Shown here in pieces: positions 43,464-55,285 of a stretch of 64,000 nucleotides of DNA. The notes under the pieces are model-generated. The model saw only the letters and a list, made by a program, of their open reading frames with translations. It did no database searches and was not told the origin of the DNA. The stretch comes from Earliella scabrosa (lineage: Eukaryota > Basidiomycota > Agaricomycetes > Polyporales > Polyporaceae), in NCBI GenBank assembly GCA_022605405.1, contig JABYQQ010000005.1, positions 1,240,001-1,304,000 of the forward strand. Reading direction: 5' to 3'. The position numbers and the translations under genes are program-made. How positions within the stretch are numbered: the first letter of the stretch is position 1; every line of letters starts with the position of its first letter.

Positions 43464-45517
43464 ATGCGTGCTATTACCCGTCAAGCCCACCGGACGCTTG
43501 CTCGCCCCACAAACCGCGCCCTGCCAGTGGGAGCGCGCTGCATGGTCAGTTGAGGGCATCTCTCACACTTCCCTATTTGCTCATGTCTTCACGTTGCTCG
43601 TGTAGAACTCTGGGAGCGGCCACCCGCTCCCTGAGGCACCGTGCACTCGGTACACGGCTGTGACGCACCCTGAGGATCCCAAGTCCGTCTCCCCGAAAGT
43701 CAAGGAGCTACTGGACCGTTCGAACGCGTACATCCTGCCCGTCTATGCGCGTCCGCCGTTTGTGCTCGCCAAGGGCAAGGGCGCGTATGTTTGGGACGTG
43801 GAGGGACGACAGTACTTGGACTTCAGCGCCGGTATCGCGGTGAACGCGCTGGGACATGGAGATGATAGCCTTGTGGAGGTGAGTACTCTTACTTTTTATC
43901 TGGCAATTCTTTGCCCTTCAACCCCGCTTGCTGTGAATTGCTTCAGCCCCACTCTGGGAATTCGGTGTCGCGCAATCTGTGCGAAGAGCACTGCTTAGGC
44001 GCGGTGCCGTACTGTGTGGTCAAAGCGAAGGGAACATGGTTCCAGGAGGCAAATCCTGATGATGCACAAGCAATCCCGCACTCTTTCCTTCCGGCCTGCA
44101 CCAATGGCATATGAGTCATTGGTCTGCTTGACCGCGACTTGATTGGTGCTTATCCTGGTCCTCGTACTCATGCCTCTCTCTATACATAGGTCATGCGAAC
44201 TGCCGCATCAACGCTCTTGCATACAAGCAACGTCTACCATCACGAACACGCTGGAAAGCTCGCTGAGCTCCTCATCACGCTGACCCAGTCCGAGGGCGGC
44301 CTCGGGTGGGCGCCCGGCAGCTCGCATCCGCCGAAGGACGGAACGGGGGGCGCGAAAGTGTTCTTCGCGAACTCGGGTACGGAGGCAAACGAGGGAGCGT
44401 TGAAGGTCGCCCGGAAGGTTGGCAAAACGCGCTGGGCCGCTGCGACGGGCAAGCCATGGGACGACCCGTCATGCGACAAGTACGAAATTGTCTGCTTCGA
44501 GCGTGGGTTCCACGGACGATCCATGGGTGCGCTGAGCGTGACATCCAACCCGAAGTACCAAAAGCCGTTTATGCCCCTGATTCCTGGAGTGAAGGTCGGG
44601 AAACTGAACGACACCGCGGGACTGGCAAGCCTGGTGGGAGAGAAGACATGCGCAGTCATTGTAGAACCCATTCAAGGAGAAGGCGGCATCAACGCGGCGG
44701 ATGTGGAATGGCTACGAGCTCTCCGGAAGCGGTGCGACGAAATCGGGGCAGTCTTGATCTATGATGAGATCCAGGTGAGTCAAGTGCTCCGACTATGCGA
44801 ACATGATCATTGGCGACACTGTCGGAGCGCGAGCAGGGATGACAGTTGCTATACGATTGTGTACGGGATATGGAGGGCCGCAGTTGACTGAAACACGACG
44901 TGTGCGTAGTGTGGACTGTACCGAACAGGCAACATTTGGGCACATTCAAGTCTCCCCACCGACGCACACCCGGACATCGTGACTACTGCAAAGCCGCTCG
45001 CAAACGGATATCCCATTGGCGCGGTTCTCATGCGGGATAGTATTGCTGAGGTTATGACGGCCGGTGAGTAATTTCACAGAGCTTGCCCAGCATCCCGGAT
45101 GCTAATACACGCTGGTGGGATTGGACAGGCACGCATGGAACGACATTCGGCGGCTCGCCTTTGGCCTGTGCGCTGGGGTACCATGTCCTGTCGCGTCTGT
45201 CTGACAGGGCGTTCGTGGCAAACGTCAAGGAGACTGGCGCATACTTGCACCAGCGCCTCACGCTCCTCACGAAGTGGTTCCCGGATATCCTGGAGGATAA
45301 AGTGCGGGGGCGTGGGCTGATTCTCGGGCTTGGATTCAAGGATCAAAGTCATCCCGCCCGGGTGGTGGACATGGCGCGGGAGCGGGGCGTGCTATTGCTG
45401 ACGGCGGGGTCTGACGCTGTGAGACTTGTGCCGAGTCTGAACATCGGTGCGGGAGAGGTGGGGCATGCTATGGACGTTGTGGAAAGCTGCCTGCATGTAC
45501 TGAATGCGGGGGCGTGA
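43464..45517 (+). CDS. ARG8: Acetylornithine aminotransferase, mitochondrial
   Basis: PLP enzyme of arginine synthesis converting N-acetylglutamate semialdehyde to acetylornithine. The leader MRAITRQAHRTLARPTNRAL at 43464 is Arg-rich without acids, a mitochondrial presequence; it splices to NSGSGHPLPE. Class III aminotransferase blocks follow: YILPVYARPPFVLAKGKGAY, YLDFSAGIAVNALGHGD, FFANSGTEANEGALKVAR, FERGFHGRSMGALSVTSNPK, VEPIQGEGGI, LIYDEIQ spliced to CGLYRTGN, and IVTTAKPLANGYPIGAVL with the PLP lysine. THGTTFGGSPLACALG and GRGLILGLGF complete it, stop 45517. One intron, about 43879-44190, is some 310 bases, far longer than the rest. Confidence 0.94.
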
Positions 45518-45770
45518 GCGGGAATGTATAGATAGATCGGGGCGTCGTAGTACGAGCCTCTGTCATGCGAGCTTACCGGCGACCGACAGGGCCCGGGTGT
45601 CTGGTCCAGAACAGTGCGATCTCGTGAGAGGGCTTGCGTGGGCCAATCATGAGCTGGCAATTATCAGGCACTGCCCGGACCGTCCATGCCCATAAGAGGC
45701 AGGGCCCTCGGTCAGTGTCTGACTTCACCTTTCTCCCTTTTCTCCTCCGTTCGCGCGTGCTGAGCTCGCC

Positions 45771-47953
45771 ATGGACAAGCTCGCCAACATCACCAAGTTC
45801 AAAACCTCCTGCCCCTACCTGGGTCGCACCAAGAACACTACCCTCCGCACGCTATGCACCTCCGCGTCCCCTCGCTACCCGACGCTTTCTAAGCTCACCG
45901 AGAAGGCGACCCAGTGCCCCGTCATGGGCCCTGCCCTCACCGTCCGCTCCTCTCAGATGGTAGCCGGCTACGCCAGCCTCGCCGGCTCTGCCGAGTTTAA
46001 CAAGATCCCCGAGCACCTCGGTATCAAGTCCACCGCCGCCGACGCGGCCAAGTGCCCCCATGCGTCCAAGGCCATCGCTGCTGCTCGCATGGCCGAGGAG
46101 CTCGCCTCCGCGAAGAAGGGCAAGGCTCCCAGGACCAGCGTCGCTGCCGCTGCGAAGGCTGCTCACGCCGCCGCTCCCGCTGGCTGCCCCTTCCACGCGA
46201 AGAGCGACACCGCGAACGCTGCGTCCACTTCCGAGGCGAAGCCGAAGGCCGCTACGGTCGGAGGCTTCAACTACGAGAAGTTTTACGCCGAGGAGCTCGA
46301 GAAGAAGCACCAGGATGCCTCCTACCGCTACTTCAACAACATCAACCGCATGGCGAGCAAGTTCCCCGTCGCTCACACTGGGGACCCGAAGGATGAGGTT
46401 GAGGTCTGGTGCGCGAACGACTATCTGGGTATGGGTAACAACCCGGTGGTTCTCGAAACGATGCAGTGCGTGCCTCTGTCTTCCGCTTCTGAGAGGCTAT
46501 TTTCGCTGATTGACAATGTCTTCTATGGATCCGCAGTCGCACTCTAAACACCTATGGTCACGGTGCGGGAGGTACCCGGAACATCGCCGGTAACACCGGT
46601 ATGCACCTTGCCCTCGAGGCTGAGCTCGCGTCCTTGCATCGCAAGCCCGCTGCGCTCGTCTTCTCGTCGTGCTACGTTGCCAACGACGCGACCCTCGCGA
46701 CCTTGGGCTCGAAGCTCCCCGGGTGCATTTACTTCTCCGACTCCATGAACCACGCGTCCATGATCCAGGGCATGCGTCACTCTGGCGCCAAGCGGGTTAT
46801 ATTCAAGCATAACGACTTGGAAGACCTCGAGATGAAGCTCGCGCAGTACCCGAAGGAGACCCCGAAGATCATCGCCTTCGAGAGTGTTTACTCCATGTGT
46901 GGCAGCGTCGGGCCCATCAAAGAGATATGCGACTTGGCGGAGCGTTACGGCGCGCTGACCTTCTTGGACGAGGTTCACGCCGTCGGACTGTATGGACCCC
47001 GCGGCGCCGGTGTGGCTGAGCACCTCGATTACGAGGCGCATAAGCGCGCTGGTCAGAGCCCCGACCCCATTCCTGGCACGGTTATGGACCGCATCGATAT
47101 CATCACCGGTTAGTCTCCTACGACCCCACTATGGCTCCAGTAGAACTGACATTTGCGCTTCCTTCCAGGCACTCTTGGCAAGGCTTATGGCGGCGTTGGA
47201 GGTTACATCGCCGGCTCCACGGATTTCGTTGACATGATTAGGTCGTACGCTTCTGGCTTCATCTTCACTACGTCGCTTCCTCCGGCCAACATGGCGGGTG
47301 CTCGCGCGAGCATCTCGTACCAGAAGGAGTACAACGGCGACAGGCAGCTGAAGCAGCTCAACGTCCGCAACGTGAAGTCCCGCTTCGAAGCCCTCGACAT
47401 CCCCGTCATTCCTGGCCCATCCCACATCGTCCCTGTGCTGATTGGTGACCCTACGCTTGCGCGAGTCGCGTCCGACACGCTTCTCGAAAAGCACAACGTC
47501 TACGTGCAGGCCATCAACTACCCCACCGTTGCTCGCGGCGAGGAACGTCTCCGGTTCACCGTCACCCCCGGGCACAACGTCGAGCAGATTGCGCGCCTGG
47601 CGAAGGCCGTCGACTCTGTCTTCACCGAGCTCGGCATCAAGCGCACGTCGGACTGGCGCAAGCTCGGTGGCCACGCAGGCGTCGGCGTTGCCGATGCTAA
47701 GCCCGTGGTGCCCGTCTGGTCCGACAAGCAGCTCGGTTTGGTGGACGGTACTGCGCCCAACGTGTTGAGGGCTGGCCAGAGACCTGTCATTGATGCGCGT
47801 GCGGTTCGTGTTACTCGGGAGAAGTTCGATGACCTCTTGGGTCCCTACGTCGAGCCTATCACCACCGTCGACCCCCGTACCACGGACCTCCCGCTCGCAA
47901 CCGCACCGCTGACGGCGTCGATTCCTTCGCCTGTCGCCTCTGCTGCTGTCTGA
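45771..47953 (+). CDS. HEM1: 5-aminolevulinate synthase, mitochondrial
   Basis: First enzyme of heme synthesis, condensing glycine and succinyl-CoA on PLP in the matrix. The start [20 protein letters not shown] at 45771 opens a ~160-residue Ala/Lys-rich leader with four Cys-Pro heme-regulatory-like motifs (cysteines 14, 49, 95, 139). The core begins [17 protein letters not shown], then [77 protein letters not shown] and [17 protein letters not shown], with the PLP lysine in [19 protein letters not shown] and [19 protein letters not shown] follow; the end is SPVASAAV, stop 47953. Two introns, near 46472-46535 and 47110-47168. Strong C-ending codon bias suggests high expression. Confidence 0.95.
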
Positions 47954-48180
47954 GCGGAAGCTTCTTCCTCTTACCACTTATGGTCATCATGGTCATGGCA
48001 TCATTACTCTTAGTTCGTTGTCGTTCCTTCGCTATTCACGAACGATTGTAGCTGTCGCATGCTGTCGAGACATATGTATAGTTGGGGATGCTGTAGTGCG
48101 TTGGAGATCTGGAGAGAGAATACAATGAGGCTGAAGATGTTTGCCTAACAACCTGGGTGATCAATGCGAACTACTTGAAA

Positions 48181-49452
48181 CTATGAAGATGTAAGGACAG
48201 CAAGCAGGGCCATAGCTCGACGACGCTTGATCTCGTCCTTGGGATCCGGCTCACTACTGGGCTCTTCAACTGCAAACTTAACAGTCCGCTTGGTGGGAGA
48301 CTCGTTCTCGCCTTTGGACGGTTCACTGGGTGCTCGAGTGTCACCTTGACCTGTGACAGGTTCTTCATCTGCGGTCGGAGGCGTGGGTTGTATTGCCTCT
48401 CTGCACGATTTGACGAGTGTCTGCAACAGATCCGTTCAAACTATCTTCGAGGTAGAGGCTGGAATAGGATAACATAGCTCACCTCCCGTGCGCCGCCTTG
48501 GATACCTTGCAGGTACCGTTCAACGAGCGGCACGTAGCTTTCTGGAACCTAGACCGCGAGATGAATACCGCGATGGAGTTGACAGTCCACACTACTTACC
48601 GCTTCATCGGACCACACGTTGCGGATGAGCCAGTTCTGTCGGGCCTTATTGAACTTCCAGCTACTGGGATCGTCGAACTGGAGAAACGCATATTGCAATG
48701 CTGAACGGACGGGTCAATTCAATGAACTGAGGATGACTGTGCGGGCGCGACGCACCTTTACGAGCTTGGTCAGTCAGACTCTCGTCCTCGCTGGGATCAG
48801 GTAAGCCCGAAGACGGACGGTGCTTGCGTTTCTTCTTGTGCTTGCCGTTCCCATCCGCCTCGGTAGTTTTGGGAGCGTCACCTTCAGCTTCTTCTGCATT
48901 GCCGTCGCCCTTGTGTTTCTTCTTCTTTTCTTTTTTCTTCTTGTCCTCTTTCGAGCCATCAGCAGGTTGTGGGGGAACACTGACGCCTTCTTCAGCCGTC
49001 TCTGCTTCACCGTCCGCATGCCTCCGTTTCGCTTTCTTCACCTTCGTGTCAACCGCCACCTCCGCGCTGTCATCCAGCACCTTCGCTCGCTTCTTCCTTT
49101 TCTTCTTTTCGTCCGCTTCTTCCCCATTCACCACACCAACTCCACCATGGGCTACTGGATCCTCTGCATCCCCCGTACCCTCATCGTGCCTCCGCTTCTT
49201 CCTCTTCTTCTTGGGCTCCTCCACATCCACCCCTGCTAGCGGGACATCATCGCGTTCAACGTGTTTCCGTTTCTTGTGTTTCTTCTCTCTCGCTTGAGTG
49301 CCGATCTGCTCAGCACCGTTTGGATCGGCAGCGGGATCGTCGGTCGGCTCGTCTGGCTTTGCCTTCTTGGACTTGCTTGGCCGTTCGTCCTGGGCTGGGT
49401 CGGACGTTTCCTTTGGTTTTCGGTGTTTGCGAGAGAGCTTCTCTGTGGACAT
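48181..49452 (-). CDS. WKF-domain protein (C7orf50-like), probably nucleolar
   Basis: The N-terminal ~230 residues, from MSTEKLSRKHRKP at 49452, are Lys/Asp/Glu-rich with repeated KKKRKKR-type blocks, a pattern of nucleolar proteins. After an intron the WKF domain reads ALQYAFLQFDDPSSWKFNKA and RQNWLIRNVWSDEA, continues after a further intron with VPESYVPLVERYLQGIQGGA, and the last exon ends MALLAVLTSS at 48181. Homologues such as human C7orf50 associate with ribosome biogenesis, but the molecular role is not established. A longer frame to 49566 adds a leader with no family support. The complementary strand is open across the basic region and was discounted. Confidence 0.82.
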
Positions 49453-49698
49453 AGCAGCGAGTGCAGCAGAGGGAGAGACGTGGAAGATTTCAGCCACCGA
49501 CGCGCGCGACCGAAGAGGTTTTCCACGTGCTTCAGGGGAGACGGTGGCCAGGAACGACGGCACCATATGCGGCAGGGCGTCTGATGTGTGAATCTCATTG
49601 GGAATCGGTCACAGGCTGACGGAGGCTGGCAAGGCTCGGACCCTCCACCACCGCCTCTTTCTTTCGCTCTTCTTGCCCGCTGTAGATCGCCAGTCGCC
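49453..49698. promoter_or_regulatory. Shared promoter region, WKF-protein gene and ARL1
   Basis: 246 bases between divergent starts, with a long pyrimidine-rich tract (ccaccaccgcctctttctttcgctcttctt) in front of ARL1. No TATA box. Geometry is the only evidence. Confidence 0.4.
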
Positions 49699-50626
49699 AT
49701 GGGTCTCTCCTTCTCTTCTCTCTTCACATCTCTCTCGTCGCTGGTGCGCTGGAGCAAGGACCAGGATGTCCGGATATTGATGCTTGGTTTGGACGCGGCC
49801 GGAAAGGTGTGTTATGTCGAGCATGCCACTGTGTGCCAGTGGAGGTGTTGGGCTGACGCTTTGTTACGTGATCTCCAGACGACTATATTGTACCGCCTAC
49901 AGGTATGGCGTTCTGCTGCCGAAACCATGGTGTGACATTGAGCGAGAACTCCTGTCGTCAGATTGGTGAAGTCGTACCAACAATCCCGAGTAAGCATCGT
50001 GTGCCCGCTAGTCCTGCCGAGATGAGCTCACCAAGCTGGGCCTGTAGCAATTGGCTTCAACGTGGAAACTGTGCAGGTGCGTTGGGGATCTACGGTCAAT
50101 GCCTTCGACTATTCCCTGACATCTATCCTGCAGTATAAGAACATCAAGTTCCAAGTGTGGGATCTCGGCGGCCAGTCAAGCATCCGGTATGGCTCCTACC
50201 TGAATGACTGTGCATGGCTTTGCACTGAATCCATGACTTCCAGGCCCTACTGGCGTTGCTACTTCCCCAACACGTCTGCCATCATCTACGTCATCGACTC
50301 ATCCGACACGGATCGGCTAGACACGTCGCGCTCGGAGCTCCTCACCATGCTCTCGGAGGAGGAGCTTGCAGGCGTCCCTCTCCTTGTCTTCTGCAACAAG
50401 CAAGACGTGCAAGGTGCGCTCCCTCCAGAGACGATCAGCGAAAAGCTCGGGCTTGCTGGTGGGGAGAAGGAGAGACAATGGAGTGTCCGTGGCAGTTGTG
50501 CGACGAAGGGTGAGGGATTGGAAGAGGGTCTTGACTGGTGCGTGTTCTGGACGAACGCGACCTAGAAGCCGTACTGACCCACCGTTTGTGGACCACAGGC
50601 TGGTCAATGCAATACAGAAGAAATAG
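49699..50626 (+). CDS. ARL1: Arf-like GTPase Arl1
   Basis: Golgi small GTPase controlling golgin recruitment. The start MGLSFSSLFTSL at 49699 has Gly2 and Ser6, the pattern for N-myristoylation. RILMLGLDAAGK is split by an intron from TTILYRLQ, so the P-loop GLDAAGKTT is restored by splicing. Switch I sits in VPTIP joined to IGFNVETVQ, switch II in FQVWDLGGQSSIR joined to PYWRCYF, and the guanine-specificity motifs are CNKQD and SCATKGEGL. AIIYVIDSSDTDRL is typical. The last exon is LVNAIQKK with TAG at 50624-50626. Six short introns, about 180 residues. Confidence 0.93.
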
Positions 50627-50866
50627 ATACCATCCACCATCGGACTGGTTCGTTCTGTTTGCTGTTTGCTGGGCTGCCTGACTTTGCTTGGACACAACCC
50701 TACGTATCCACATATCGCTGTACACCATAATAATTGCGCATATTCGCTCCATCATCTATCCATATAGATCCCTTAGCACCCACCTTGGTTAACGTGTTTA
50801 TGAAACGAGGTCTTCCTTGCCAGGGTCAGTGCAAATTCGCGTGCTGAGTGACTAACAAGTACCACA

Positions 50867-52734
50867 CTACGCGTTGGAAGCCCAGGACCACTCCCACCTC
50901 ATTTCCTCTGGATCGTCCGCACACCGTCTTGAAACCTCCAAGTCGGGCCTCCACACCTTCACAGTCCCATCGTCCGCGCAGGTCGCAAGCATCCCTTCCG
51001 CCCAATCCATCGCACCCACCTCACCTGCCTGCCCTTTCAGCTCCACTGGATTTTCCCATCCCCACCTTCCAACATCACGAGCCTTCGCAGCTGAAGCCGC
51101 GCTCGCAACATCGAAGAGGTACGCGCGTCCGTCCACTGCGTTGCCCCCAGCAAGCCATCGGCCGCACGGTGACGCGGCGAGTCGGACGTAGAAGTTCGTC
51201 AGCATATTCGCGTGGGTGTGGGCATGCGGGTCTTGCGCGCCGACCTCTGCTGCGGGGTATCCGGAGAGCGGTTCGAGCCAAGGCGTTGAGTATGTGTGGA
51301 CGCGCGAATCTGTGCCCAGGGCGTAGATGAGACCGGCCGTAGGCCCGCTGCCTGCAGCGAGGGTGGTGATGCCTCGAGCCCGGCGCGTACCGCCATACGT
51401 GGTCGGGTCGCAAGGAGAGGTGAAGAGTGGTTTTGTCCGGACTGCTCTTTGCGACCTAGCTTTCCTGGGAGTACCGTTCGTTGGGAGCCGGACGTCCCAC
51501 AAGTTCAGGGTACTGGAGTTTGGCGTGAGTCATTGTGGTGAATGATGAGAATATGCAGCATACCCATCAAATGAGCTACTGCTTATGATGCCATATGGGT
51601 GGCTGTCGGTATACAGCAGATGCGTGATGCTCTTCACGGGGACCGCTGCAGTAAGCTTTCCTCTTCGGCCCTTCGGTTTTGGGGTCTTCACGCCGCCTTC
51701 ATGCGCCTTGGGAATTGTCAACACTGGTGCAAGAGCGCCGACTTCGTCCGCCCCTGCGCGCGCCTCCCCGACGCGCAAGTCCCACAAGCAGATACTGCCC
51801 TCTCTGCCTCCGCTGCACACAACATTTCCGTCGTGATCAGGATCCCAGGCTACGCACTTGACAGTTGCTTCGTGGCCGCGGAGGACATGAAGGGTGTTTG
51901 TTCCGGAGGATGAAATCGAGGTTATGCGGATACTCTTGTCCCCCGATGCAGTGGCGAGCAGGTTGTCGGATGGTGACCACTTCACGTCGAAAATGCCGTT
52001 CTCGTGTGGTTGAAGGGTTATTCTTTGTGGTTCTAAGGAAACAATTTGACTCCAGGTTGTTGCGGAGAAGGAATGAGTACGTACCGACATCCCAGTCGCG
52101 CCGTTTGCACGTGTCAAGAATATGTACGGTACCCTGCTCCGTAGCTACTGCTAGGTGAGGTGCCCGACCACGTTTCGCGGCTGCAAAGAGTCAGCTACAA
52201 AGCCTGCCAACAAAGCATCAACCTTACCATTACTATATGAACAGGCGTAAGGGAGGGTTACGAATCCCGTTTCGTCAACGGATTGGCACTTGTACACGTC
52301 GGCCTTGTGTGAAGAGACGAAGGTCTGCAATATTGATCTTGTAGACACTGGGGGGAAGTTGCAGATCAGATGCACATAGCAAGAACATTCAACCTACCTC
52401 CCACGTTTCTCATCACGCTCGATGGTCCGGCGAGCATGTTCCAATTCCGGGACGCGTAGACAGAGTGGAGGTAGTCTCTCCTCCGTGGAAGTGTCGCACC
52501 TTCATCCTCGCTGTCATCCTCGCTATCGCTCTCTGAGAAGTCAAGCCCTCCACCACCCTCCTTTGTCGGCGTCTCGAACTTTGCACGCTTCGCGTCGCGT
52601 TTGTCGAGGTTGTGCGATCGCACACGTTTGCGCTCCGAGGGCGGGGTAGGGAGACCCGTCGGTGCACCTTCCCTGCGGAAGAAGTTGGTGCGGTCGAGAA
52701 GACTGGGGTCGAGGAGAGGGCGTGCTGAGGCCAT
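50867..52734 (-). CDS. CDT2: Cdt2-like WD40 protein, CRL4 substrate receptor
   Basis: Resembles Cdt2/DTL, the WD40 receptor that brings PCNA-bound Cdt1 and other S-phase substrates to the Cul4-Ddb1 ligase. The start MASARPLLDPSLLDRTNFFR at 52734 leads to a basic, acidic-patched leader (PPSERKRVRSHN, DSEDDSEDEG). Blades include FDVKWSPSDNLLATASGDKS, VLRGHEATVKCVAWDPDHDG with GGREGSICLWDLR (WDxR motif for Ddb1), and the Cdt2-like KSITHLLYTDSHPYGIISSS followed by SFDG. Then LWDVRLPTNGTPRKARSQRA, RGITTLAAG and a last blade MLATCADDGTVKVW, stop 50867. Five or six introns. The order of blades and the WDxR motif support Cdt2; a generic WD40 protein is the alternative. Confidence 0.75.
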
Positions 52735-52958
52735 GCTTGGAGACGAGGGAAGACTCAAGAGACCAAGATTCGAGGGACACGGCGCTTGCAGAGAAGGAAA
52801 GCGCACACGGCACTCGAGTCTGTCAACAAAATGAAACGCGTCGCGAGGCACGTGATCGTTCCCCGCCTGAGCCCGAAAGTGGATCATGGCACTTACTGTG
52901 AGCTGGACTCGCACAAATTTCGCAGTCCCTACTCAGAGGCACAGGTTCTGCATCGACC

Positions 52959-55285
52959 ATGCAGCGCTACGACAGCATCCCTCGAGACTCCTTTCTCAAT
53001 TACCAAGCCGCGCTCAAGAAGAAGTGGGCGGACGTCGCCAAAAACGACCCTCGCCGCGTCATCCAGATCCTTTCTCTCAACAATCCAACGGCAGAAAACT
53101 GTGGAAGGAGACGAGTTCTCTGAGATCCCGTTACTTTTCGAAGAACTCGGGACGCTTTCGAAGCAGTCAACGTCGAAGACTTGGAAGGGTCTGGTTAACG
53201 CCGGGATCATTACTGCTTTGTGGGTAGATTCTCATCGTCTTACGTACGGAACCGACCTCTTCCTGATCGGCTCGTGCTCCCTTCCTAGGTGCAAATTCGC
53301 TCTCAACTCTACCGGCTTTATCACATATGCGCCTTTCACGCGAAAGGAGGATGGTACCCTCGAGCTCTCTGAAGAGTCCATCAAATGGGCTGCGGACCAT
53401 GTACGTATACCTGATAGAATTTGCTACTCGCCTCAGTACATATTTCGCACTCTCTCAGGCTCCTTCCCCTTTCTTCCCTGCCATATCGCTCATTTGCAAT
53501 GCTGCCGTGAGCTGTGCGATACCTCCCACATCGACGGAGATCAAAATGATCGAGGAGCTGAAGAAACAATGGTCAACGCTCATGCAAAAGGTAGTCTTCA
53601 TGCCCTGACGTGCTGTTGGCCGTTGTTCTGATGCGCATACCAGTTTTGGTCAGATCCCGCTCAGTCTCTTGAAGCCGAAAACCCCTCCAGAGTACGAGAG
53701 CGTGCTGTGGTCGCGCAGATCATTCACCTTCTTGCGCACGTGGATCCCTTCTTTCTCGAGTGCGTTATACCTGCATCCACAATTCACCGCTGCTGACGTA
53801 CCGTTCCCTCACCGGATAGGCCCATATTCAAGCCTGCAGACTTGACACTGCCCGTCATCTTCCGTAATTGGCTCTATGCTACGGCGGAATACGATTCTGA
53901 AGTCAATGCAACCTTCCTGGCACCTCTCTTGGACAACGACGAGTCGCGGGATTGGAAGGATTGGACGCCCTATATGAAGGAACACCCTCTCCCTGACATC
54001 GGTACTCGTCTCCAACGAATCCTCCTAGGAGCTACCAAAGGCCCTGACAAAAAGAAGCGCACGCCGAATCAAGCTGCGGAATTCATCGTCTCCTCCTTTG
54101 CACGGCACTTCCGGACGTCCAAAGGCCTCAACCTCGGGCGCAATCTGGAGCTATTTTCCCGACTCTTGGCAGCATCGGAGGGACAGAACATTCAAATCTT
54201 CCGCGCGACGTACAAGTCTGAGGCCCTGTGGACCTCGTTGATGCAGATATTGAAGAGAAATGCCCTCAATAGCTCCGGCCCTCCGCGAATGACTAGCCTG
54301 GCGATGCACGAGGCCATGAGTGTGTTGCACCTGTCTCACACCATACGGTATAAGCCGGAGTACCAGGAGCACGTCGACATCCTGATCTACAACTGGTTAA
54401 CGGCTGGACTGTTCGATGCGCTGGATGCTGTGTTGCCCGCAATCATGAACTCCACGACTGGCCCAAGTGCGTCTAAGCCACCTAGCCCCTTCTTCCCTCG
54501 TGTGCTGATCTTCCTGTCCCTCAGTGTTCGTCTCCTTCATACTTACCATGATCCACATGAACCTCCCGAAGCTCAGCACGAAGACTCGCGAGAAGTTACG
54601 CTCGGAGTTACCTCGATCTCGCCTGCAAGGAGCGTTCATGATCCGCGCGAATATGGGGAGCCTCGATCCAAGGCAATTATTCGCCATCTGGGAAGGTCGA
54701 GCGAAAATAGAGTGCCCCTTCGAGCTGCACGACCCTAGGCACCCGATGTGGGCGCAAGGCGCCTGGCAATCGCTCATGAAGATCACCTTCTCTGTACGCC
54801 CATGGCGCGCGACTTGCAGTAGGCGGGGATGCGAGAAGTCTGGAGATGTGGGCTCGTGCAAGAGCTGCGGTGTGACACCGTATTGCTCCGCGGAATGCCT
54901 ACACAAGTGAGTGGAGTCTTCTCGAAGATCGATGTTGAGTTCACTGACATATCTCACCGCGACTTACAGCGACGATGAACACCGATTCATCTGCAGATGG
55001 GCGTCGGTCCTGTGTTTTGTGCACCTGTACCAACAACGCGGCGAAGAAGCTGAGGAGAAACTGATTGCTCACGGCGTCGTCTCACCCAAGAAGAACATCC
55101 TTCCGATCGAGGATGAGCTCGAGCGCATGCGAGCGGCCGGCGCGATGACGGATGACGAAGTAGCACAGTTCAAGGAAGCCATCAACAAGTTGCGAGGAGA
55201 TCGTCCTGAGGAGGCTGGCCTTGAGCAGTTGCAGGAGGCATTGGAATCTGCGTCGTTGTCAGAATCTTCTACGACCGAGCCCTGA
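52959..55285 (+). CDS. MYND zinc-finger protein, array copy A, with a frameshift in exon 1
   Basis: First of four tandem paralogues; function unknown. Exon 1 begins MQRYDSIPRDSFLNYQAALK at 52959 and matches copy C around DPRRVIQILSL, but the frame must shift at AAAA 53095-53098 for TVEGDEFSEIPLLFEELG to follow (compare SETIEGD in C). Downstream exons are open: CKFALNSTGFITYAP, AISLICNAAVSC with MIEELKKQWSTLMQK, FWSDPAQSLEAEN, KPADLTLPVIFRNWLYATAE, HVDILIYNWLTAGLFDALD, LPKLSTKTREKLRSELPRSR and the MYND knuckle CSRRGCEKSGDVGSCKSCG, YCSAECLHK, then HRFICRW after an intron. It ends SSTTEP at 55285. One inserted base or an assembly error in the A run would explain the break. Confidence 0.72.

Noticed and set aside
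44058..44064. TGATGAT in the long ARG8 intron, like a box C of a C/D snoRNA
   Set aside because: No CTGA box D at a suitable distance and no terminal stem found.
45852..46376. 174-codon minus-strand open frame over the ALAS leader
   Set aside because: Low-complexity Gly/Leu/Arg sequence opposite the Ala/Lys-rich leader; no start context or homology.
47129..47977. 282-codon minus-strand open frame
   Set aside because: Exact shadow of the HEM1 coding exon; the C-rich third positions of that gene keep the antisense frame open. No domain, Arg/Val-rich composition.
48824..49297. Ser/Phe-rich plus-strand frame of 157 codons
   Set aside because: Reverse complement of the Lys/Glu-rich WKF-protein exon; Lys codons read backwards give Phe/Leu/Ser.
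52786..52958. Upstream in-frame extension for array copy A (Met at 52786)
   Set aside because: It would bypass the frameshift but its sequence is unlike copies B-D, while the frame beginning at 52959 aligns with them through DPRR.
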